36,686 nucleotides of DNA, from the NCBI GenBank assembly GCA_007692665.1, contig REBP01000076.1:1-36686 (forward strand). The letters are read 5' to 3'. This document shows, one piece after another, positions 31,755-36,686 of the stretch. Position 1 is the stretch's first letter. Each line of letters starts with the position of its first letter. Source of the DNA: Gemmatimonadales bacterium (GTDB lineage: Bacteria > Gemmatimonadota > Gemmatimonadetes > Longimicrobiales > Gaopeijiaceae). The translations under genes and the position numbers were made by a program. The notes under the pieces were generated by a model that worked only from the letters and a program-made list of their open reading frames with translations, had not been told where the DNA came from and ran no database searches.

Positions 31755-32683
31755 GGGTCTTTCCCGTCCGCGACCCTGCCGGCGTGTCCGGCGCGGATGC
31801 GACGGGCCCCGGGGAGGTCGGCGGCCCAGCCTTCGATGATCGCGAGGAGCTCAGCCTGGACGGAAGTCAGACTGAAGTCGTGGTTCGAACCGTTCACCAC
31901 GCGAAACCGGAGTCGCTCCCCTTCGGTGCCCTCGGGAAGCCGGGGCCGGATCGTGCGATGGAAGTAGTCGTACCCCGGATCCCATTCGGAGTGGACCACC
32001 AGGACCCTGCGTCCGCTGCCGACAAGCGCGAGCAACCCCTCGAGCACCTCCCCCCGCGACCCACCTCGGGAAGCGGCTCCCTCTCTCCCCGGTGCAACGG
32101 GGCCGGTGGGAGGCAGCTTCCCGCTTCCCATCAGCCGCCTCCAGAAGTTCGGGTGGGAGAGGCCGAGTCGGATTCGGTACCGGAGCGGGACCCTGGGCGG
32201 TGCAGGGTTGACGAGCGCGAGGGCCGAGACCCGAGGGTCCGCACGGGCGGCGAGGTAGGCACCCAGGGCTCCGGAACAGTGTCCGATGAGAAGGAAGCAC
32301 TCCGCCCCGTGTCGCTCCTCGAGGAAATCCATGGCAGTGCGCGTCTCGTGAACCCAGCGCTCCGCGGTGGGCCGGGCGTCGGGGGCCGGAAGACTGTCTC
32401 CCACGCCGGAGAGGTCGAATCGGAGGGCCGGGATCCCGCGGCGGGCAAGGATCCGGGCGGCGCGAACATGGAGGCGGTTCGGACCGACCCGATGGACGAG
32501 CCCCGCGTTCAGGAAGATGGCCCAGGGGGTCCGGGGGTCCACGGCCGACTGTTCCGCGAGGGTGACGATTCCCACCAGGGTCCGCCCCCGCCCGAAGGTC
32601 ACGGCGGATTCATGCGAGGAACGACCGCTCGGAAGACCGGGCGGGCTCGGGATCGGCGTTGCCCTCGGTTCAGTATCCTGCAC
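31748..32683 (-). CDS. alpha/beta hydrolase (exosortase-A-system hydrolase-like)
   Basis: The GTG at 32683 gives 311 residues, overlaps the polyketide synthase end by 14 bases and has GAGGAG eight bases upstream. The fold is alpha/beta hydrolase: NAGLVHRVGPNRLHVRAAR oxyanion region, LRFDLSGVGDS, nucleophile elbow GHCSGA with Ser near residue 137, an acid in HSEWDPGYDYF and a late His in GSNHDFSL. It resembles hydrolases of polysaccharide/exosortase clusters. Directly after a synthase lacking a thioesterase domain, it could release or transfer the polyketide chain. That link is inferred from position. Confidence 0.85.
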   Translation of the reverse strand: MQDTEPRATPIPSPPGLPSGRSSHESAVTFGRGRTLVGIVTLAEQSAVDPRTPWAIFLNAGLVHRVGPNRLHVRAARILARRGIPALRFDLSGVGDSLPAPDARPTAERWVHETRTAMDFLEERHGAECFLLIGHCSGALGAYLAARADPRVSALALVNPAPPRVPLRYRIRLGLSHPNFWRRLMGSGKLPPTGPVAPGREGAASRGGSRGEVLEGLLALVGSGRRVLVVHSEWDPGYDYFHRTIRPRLPEGTEGERLRFRVVNGSNHDFSLTSVQAELLAIIEGWAADLPGARRIRAGHAGRVADGKDPC

Positions 32684-35600
32684 GTCTGAGCTCCTCGAGC
32701 AGCTCCCCCGCCGCCTCCTCGAGCGTCGGGGGATCGGGATTCGTCGGCCCGTTTCCGGTGGGCGGGTGTGCAGGCGCCAGTGCGGATCCGGGACCATCGG
32801 CTGCGTCCCGGGGTGAGGCCGCTCCGGCGCCCCCCCCGGTACCGGCCCCCCCGGCCGGGCTCTCCGCGTCTGCCCCTGCCGGGGAGAGCACTTCGCCGGC
32901 CAGGAAGTCGGCGAGGGCGGCGATGGTCGGGTACTCGAACGCGAGGGTGGGCGGCAGCTTGCGGTCGAGGCTCCTCTCGAGGTGGTTGCTGAGCTCGACC
33001 GCCATGAGCGAATCCATCCCGATCTCGGCAAGCCCCCGCTTCGGATCCAGGGGGGTCCCGGGATCCAGGCCCAGTACCGAGGCGACCCGACTGCGGACGT
33101 GCTCCAGGATGACTTCCCGGCGTTCAAGGGGATCTGCAGCCTCGAGGTCGGCGAGAAAGCGCGACCGCGTCGCCCCCTCCTCCCCCTTGCCCACTCCCCG
33201 TGCCTGCTCGTGTTTCTCGACCAGGGAACGGAAGATGGGCCGGCTTCGCACCTCCGGAGCGCGCAGGAAGAGCGGCCAGTCGAAGGGGAGGACCGCCGCC
33301 TGAACGGCACCGTCCGCCACGAGACGTCCCAGGCAGGCCCACCCCTGGTCCGGATCGATGAGCCCGACTCCGCTCGCGTTCCACCGGGCCAGGTCCTGCT
33401 CCTTCATTCGTGCGACCATGCCCACCTCTTCCCATCCGCCCCAGTTCACACTCAGTGCGGGGAGGCCCTCCGCCCGGCGGCGGTGGGCGAGGGCGTCAAG
33501 GAAGGCGTTCGCCGCGGCATAGTTGCCCTGGCCGGCAGAACCGAGAACTGCGGATCCCGTCGAGAAGAGCACGAAGAAGTCCAGCGAGTGGCCTCGGGTT
33601 GCGCTGTGAAGGTTCCAGCTCCCCGCGATCTTCGGCCGCCCGACCTGGTCGAACAGGTCCGGCGACTGACGGAGGAGCATCGCGTCGTCCACCACCCCCG
33701 CCAGGTGCAGGACTCCGCACAGCGGGGGGAGCGAAGCCTCGATGGCCTCGAAGACCCGGTCCACATCACCGGGGTCGGCCACGTCTCCCTGGAGGACCTC
33801 CACCCGTGCGCCCGACTCCCGGAGCTTCTCGAGGGTTCGGGCCGCCTCCGGAGACGGGGGGCTCCGGCCCATGAGGACCAGGTGGCGCGCCCCTCGCTCC
33901 ACCAGCCGGGAAGCGACCAGGAGGCCGACCCCGCCCAGACCTCCGGTAACCAGGTAGGTGCCGTCTCCCCGCACCGGGAGTTCGCCCGCTCGATCCCCGC
34001 ACGTGATCACGATCTTTCCGATGTGCCTGGCCTGGGCCATGAAGCGGAAGGCGTCGCGAATCCTCTCCACCGGGAAGGTGCGCTGGGGGAGCGGCTGGAA
34101 TCGGTTCGCCTCGAACTCGGGCATGATGCGCTCGAACATGGCGGCGGAAAGGCCGGGATCCTTCTGGAGCGCCTCTCCGAGGTCGTACAGGTGGTAGTCG
34201 AGGGTCGGGTTGAACTCGGCCACCCGCTCAGCCGTCCAGACACCCCGCTTGCCGATCTCGAGAAAGCGGCCGCCGTCGGCGAGGACCTCGAGGCTGCGGG
34301 GGATGAAATCGTCGGCCAGGGAGTTGAGGACGATGTCCACGCCGCGTCCCCCGGTGAGCTTCGGGATCTCCCCGGCGAAATCCAGGGTGCGCGAGTTCAG
34401 GGCATGATGGACCCCGAAGGACCGGAGAAAAGACCGCTTCTCCGAGGTTCCCGCGGTGCCGAAGACCTCGGCGCCGGCCCGGAGCGCGATCTGCACCGCC
34501 GCGAGCCCGACTCCCCCGGCAGCCGCGTGAACGAGCACCCGGTCTCCCTCCCGGATGCCGGCCAGGTGATGCAGGCCGTACCAGGCGGTGAGAAAGGTGA
34601 TGGGCACGGTGGCCGCCTCCACGAAGCTCAGCCGTTCCGGTTTCCGGTGGACTGCGGCCACCGGCACGGTGAGGAAGGAACGGAAGGCACCGGGTCCCAT
34701 GGCCACCACCTCGTCGCCGACCTCGAAGTTCCCCACGCCCTCTCCCACCGCGGTAATCACGCCCGCACATTCGCTCCCGATGGGTCCCGGATCCCCGGGG
34801 TACATCCCGAGCACGTTCAGCACATCGCGGAAGTTGAGGCCGCTGGCCACGACGCGGACTTCCACCTCCCCCGGGCCCGGGGGGCGGCGGTCCGTGGGCC
34901 TTGCCTCCAGGTTGTCCAGCGTTCCCCGCCTGGTGACCGCTACCTCGAAGGGGCGGTCCCGCGGGAGGGGGATGGGGAGGGTGTCCGGTTCGTAGGCTCC
35001 CAGGCGTGCGGCGAAGCGTCTGCCGCCACGCCAGAGAATCTGGTCCTCCCCATCGGCGGCCGCCAGCTCACCGAGGATCGTCTCCACGGGATCACTTCCA
35101 CCGGACGCCGGATCGAGGTCGAGGCACCGTGCATTGAGCTCCGGGTGTTCGAGCTGAACGGTCCGCCCCAGCCCCCAGAGAGGAGCCTGGGCCACAGCCA
35201 GGTCGCCGGCGTGTTCCGCCGTCGCGCCGGCGGCCGCCTGTCCGCCCCTGGTGACGAAGTAGGTGACGGCATCCTTCATCCCGGATCGGGCGGCGGCACG
35301 GACGAGCGCGAGTGCACTGCCGCAGGTCGCTCGCGCGCTGGCGTTCAGCGTGACCAGCGACGGATCCTGCTCTGCGTCCAGCGCGCGCAGATGGACCGCA
35401 CCCCGGAAGGGAAGGTCCCCGGCGTCCCTCGCCTCCGCCAGCCGGGAAGCCACCTCCGCGCGTTCCGCCTCCTCGTTCGCCCCCGGTTGAACAAGGTGAC
35501 ACCGGTGGCCCCGGGATTCGAGGGTGCGGGCCAGCCTCTCACCCACGCCTCCCTCGTCTGCCAGAAGGAGCCACCGCCCCGGCTCGTCGGGCACGGACGA

Positions 35601-36686
35601 CTGAACCGCCCCGGTCGGAAGGGGAGCGAGGGCCCAGCGAATGGTGTAGAGGGACTCGTCCCCTTCGGCTGCTGACAGCCTCGAGTCCCGGGCCAGGCGC
35701 CGGATCACGTCTCGGTGGACCTTCTGGAGCTCGATCCCCCGGACCTCGGCCAGCAGCACCCCACCCTCGTCACAGAGCTCCAGGTCACCCCGGAGGGAGT
35801 CCGTCCCCCTCGATCCGTCCGTGAGGATGGCCCTGCACCATACCGCTCGGGGACCGGGGCGGTGAACCCGGTAGCTTCCGATGGTCACGGGGACGTACAC
35901 TCGGCCGTCCGGATCCGGTCGCTCACTGCCGGGGAGCGTAGCCCCCAGGAGCTGGATGCAGGCGTCCAGAAGCGGCGGGTGGACGAGGTACTGGCCCAGG
36001 TCGCTCTCCGCTCCCTCCGAGGCCTCGACCCGCGCCAGCGCCTCTCCGTCCCCGCCGAGGATCTCCGTGAGCCTCCGGAAGGCCGGACCGTACTTCACCC
36101 CCGCATCGAGGAGGCCGGCATAGTACTCCGCTGGATCAATGCTGCGGCGACACCGGTTGCGGCTCTCCTCGAGGGAGTGCCGCCCGGGGGCCTCCCCCCC
36201 GCCGTCGGCCCGCCGGACTCGACCCGAGGCATGGAGTTCCCAACGCCCCGCACCCGGGTCCGCCAGGCCGTAGACCTGGAAGCGCACACGGCCCTCCTCC
36301 TCCCGGAGCGCCACCTGAACCCGTCTTTCGCCCTGCTCCGCCAGCACGAGGGCCTTCCTGACCGACACCTCTTCAAGGGCGTGCGCGCCCGGTCCCCAGG
36401 CCTCCACGGCGGCGGCCAGCCCCATCTCGAGGAAGCCGGTGGCCGGCACCAGGGGGACGCCGTGAATCCGGTGGTCGTTCAGGAACGACGGAAACGCCGT
36501 CCCAAGCCGGCTTTCGAAGACCGTGTCCTCCAGAAACGGCGACTCGAGCCGGCGCCCCAGGAGAGGGTGTACCAGGGGGCCCGCGTCGGAAACCTGCCTG
36601 GCCGGGACGTCGACCCAGTAGCGGCTGCGCTGGAAGGGGTAGGTGGGGAGGGCCACGCGGCGGCGTCGATACGGCCGGTCGAAGCC
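32670..36686 (-). CDS. type I polyketide synthase, fully reducing module (N-terminal part outside the window)
   Basis: The gene enters from the right edge in frame (LPTYPFQRSRYW, the end of an acyltransferase) and stops at 32670; ketosynthase and most of the AT lie beyond the edge. Domains in order: dehydratase with HRIHGVPLVP (36444-36473) and DACIQ (about 35950-35965); a ketoreductase-like structural part; enoylreductase (about 34010-34960) with GGVGLAAVQIA; ketoreductase (about 33400-33990) with GGLGGVG and NYAAAN, and a VDD segment suggesting B-type stereochemistry; and an acyl carrier protein with GMDSL (about 33003-33018). A Gly/Ala/Pro linker and a short helix (LEEAAGELLEELRRAGY) end it, perhaps a docking element. 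No thioesterase. It should make a saturated acyl chain. Confidence 0.93.
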   Translation of the reverse strand, partial: GFDRPYRRRRVALPTYPFQRSRYWVDVPARQVSDAGPLVHPLLGRRLESPFLEDTVFESRLGTAFPSFLNDHRIHGVPLVPATGFLEMGLAAAVEAWGPGAHALEEVSVRKALVLAEQGERRVQVALREEEGRVRFQVYGLADPGAGRWELHASGRVRRADGGGEAPGRHSLEESRNRCRRSIDPAEYYAGLLDAGVKYGPAFRRLTEILGGDGEALARVEASEGAESDLGQYLVHPPLLDACIQLLGATLPGSERPDPDGRVYVPVTIGSYRVHRPGPRAVWCRAILTDGSRGTDSLRGDLELCDEGGVLLAEVRGIELQKVHRDVIRRLARDSRLSAAEGDESLYTIRWALAPLPTGAVQSSVPDEPGRWLLLADEGGVGERLARTLESRGHRCHLVQPGANEEAERAEVASRLAEARDAGDLPFRGAVHLRALDAEQDPSLVTLNASARATCGSALALVRAAARSGMKDAVTYFVTRGGQAAAGATAEHAGDLAVAQAPLWGLGRTVQLEHPELNARCLDLDPASGGSDPVETILGELAAADGEDQILWRGGRRFAARLGAYEPDTLPIPLPRDRPFEVAVTRRGTLDNLEARPTDRRPPGPGEVEVRVVASGLNFRDVLNVLGMYPGDPGPIGSECAGVITAVGEGVGNFEVGDEVVAMGPGAFRSFLTVPVAAVHRKPERLSFVEAATVPITFLTAWYGLHHLAGIREGDRVLVHAAAGGVGLAAVQIALRAGAEVFGTAGTSEKRSFLRSFGVHHALNSRTLDFAGEIPKLTGGRGVDIVLNSLADDFIPRSLEVLADGGRFLEIGKRGVWTAERVAEFNPTLDYHLYDLGEALQKDPGLSAAMFERIMPEFEANRFQPLPQRTFPVERIRDAFRFMAQARHIGKIVITCGDRAGELPVRGDGTYLVTGGLGGVGLLVASRLVERGARHLVLMGRSPPSPEAARTLEKLRESGARVEVLQGDVADPGDVDRVFEAIEASLPPLCGVLHLAGVVDDAMLLRQSPDLFDQVGRPKIAGSWNLHSATRGHSLDFFVLFSTGSAVLGSAGQGNYAAANAFLDALAHRRRAEGLPALSVNWGGWEEVGMVARMKEQDLARWNASGVGLIDPDQGWACLGRLVADGAVQAAVLPFDWPLFLRAPEVRSRPIFRSLVEKHEQARGVGKGEEGATRSRFLADLEAADPLERREVILEHVRSRVASVLGLDPGTPLDPKRGLAEIGMDSLMAVELSNHLERSLDRKLPPTLAFEYPTIAALADFLAGEVLSPAGADAESPAGGAGTGGGAGAASPRDAADGPGSALAPAHPPTGNGPTNPDPPTLEEAAGELLEELRRAGY

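Noticed and set aside
32982-35675. An 897-codon plus-strand frame opposite the polyketide synthase
   Set aside because: The minus strand has clear dehydratase, enoylreductase, ketoreductase and carrier domains; the plus frame has none.
1-36686. tRNA, rRNA, CRISPR arrays, insertion sequences or attachment sites
   Set aside because: No cloverleaf, regularly spaced repeats, transposase frames or flanking repeats were seen on reading both strands.

Overview
The window is very GC-rich, densely packed DNA from a bacterium that is probably diderm. Two exported or effector proteins end in stretches that look like outer-membrane beta strands, one gene has a clear Sec signal peptide, and a polysaccharide/polyketide locus is present. 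I cannot name the phylum from sequence alone; a Gemmatimonadota-, Acidobacteriota- or Myxococcota-like lineage would fit, but that is a guess. There is no tRNA, rRNA, insertion sequence or CRISPR array that I can see.

Positions 1-350 hold no recognised gene. They contain a perfect 10-bp hairpin (149-172) and a good sigma70-type promoter (TTGACA at 229, TTTAAC at 251) with a short palindrome over its -10 box. From about 351 to 25982 everything runs on the + strand as one long, mostly overlapping array. It encodes an extracellular contractile injection system (eCIS, Pvc/Afp-type): AAA+ ATPase (Pvc15-like), DUF4255 cap (Pvc16-like), sheath, inner tube, a zinc-ribbon T4-type baseplate protein, a small DUF6760-like protein, a Gly/Pro-rich low-complexity protein, CIS_tube and LysM proteins (a split Pvc7), gp27-like hub and gp5-like spike (a split Pvc8), a small unknown, gp25-like (Pvc9), baseplate J/gp6-like (Pvc11), tail protein I/gp7-like with an inserted beta-propeller (Pvc12), and a DUF6519-like protein. 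These are followed by an exported VWA/beta-barrel protein, a fibre-like protein, a 47-codon gene, and three DUF4157 (HExxH) proteins that are the likely cargo toxins.

The most striking signal lies at the join of the zinc-ribbon baseplate gene and the DUF6760-like reading frame. A T7 slippery heptamer in the correct phase (6000-6006) is followed after two bases by an 11-bp stem (6009-6019 with 6053-6063). The -1 frame carries the conserved part of the small protein, which has no ordinary start codon of its own. This looks like a programmed -1 ribosomal frameshift that makes a 328-residue fusion. The three DUF4157 proteins share an Arg-rich N-terminal tail and the HExxH domain but have unrelated C-terminal parts: a beta-barrel-like domain, a second HExxH domain, and a long helical region with a glycine-zipper-like hydrophobic segment.

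From 26261 to the right edge is a different locus. An asparagine synthase-like amidotransferase (+) converges with a tightly overlapping minus-strand operon read from the right edge: a fully reducing type I polyketide synthase (N-terminal part outside the window), alpha/beta hydrolase, GT4 glycosyltransferase, polysaccharide deacetylase, an undescribed 98-residue protein and a GT-A glycosyltransferase. Together these suggest an acyl- or polyketide-modified surface polysaccharide or glycolipid pathway, resembling gene sets seen near exosortase/EPS loci.
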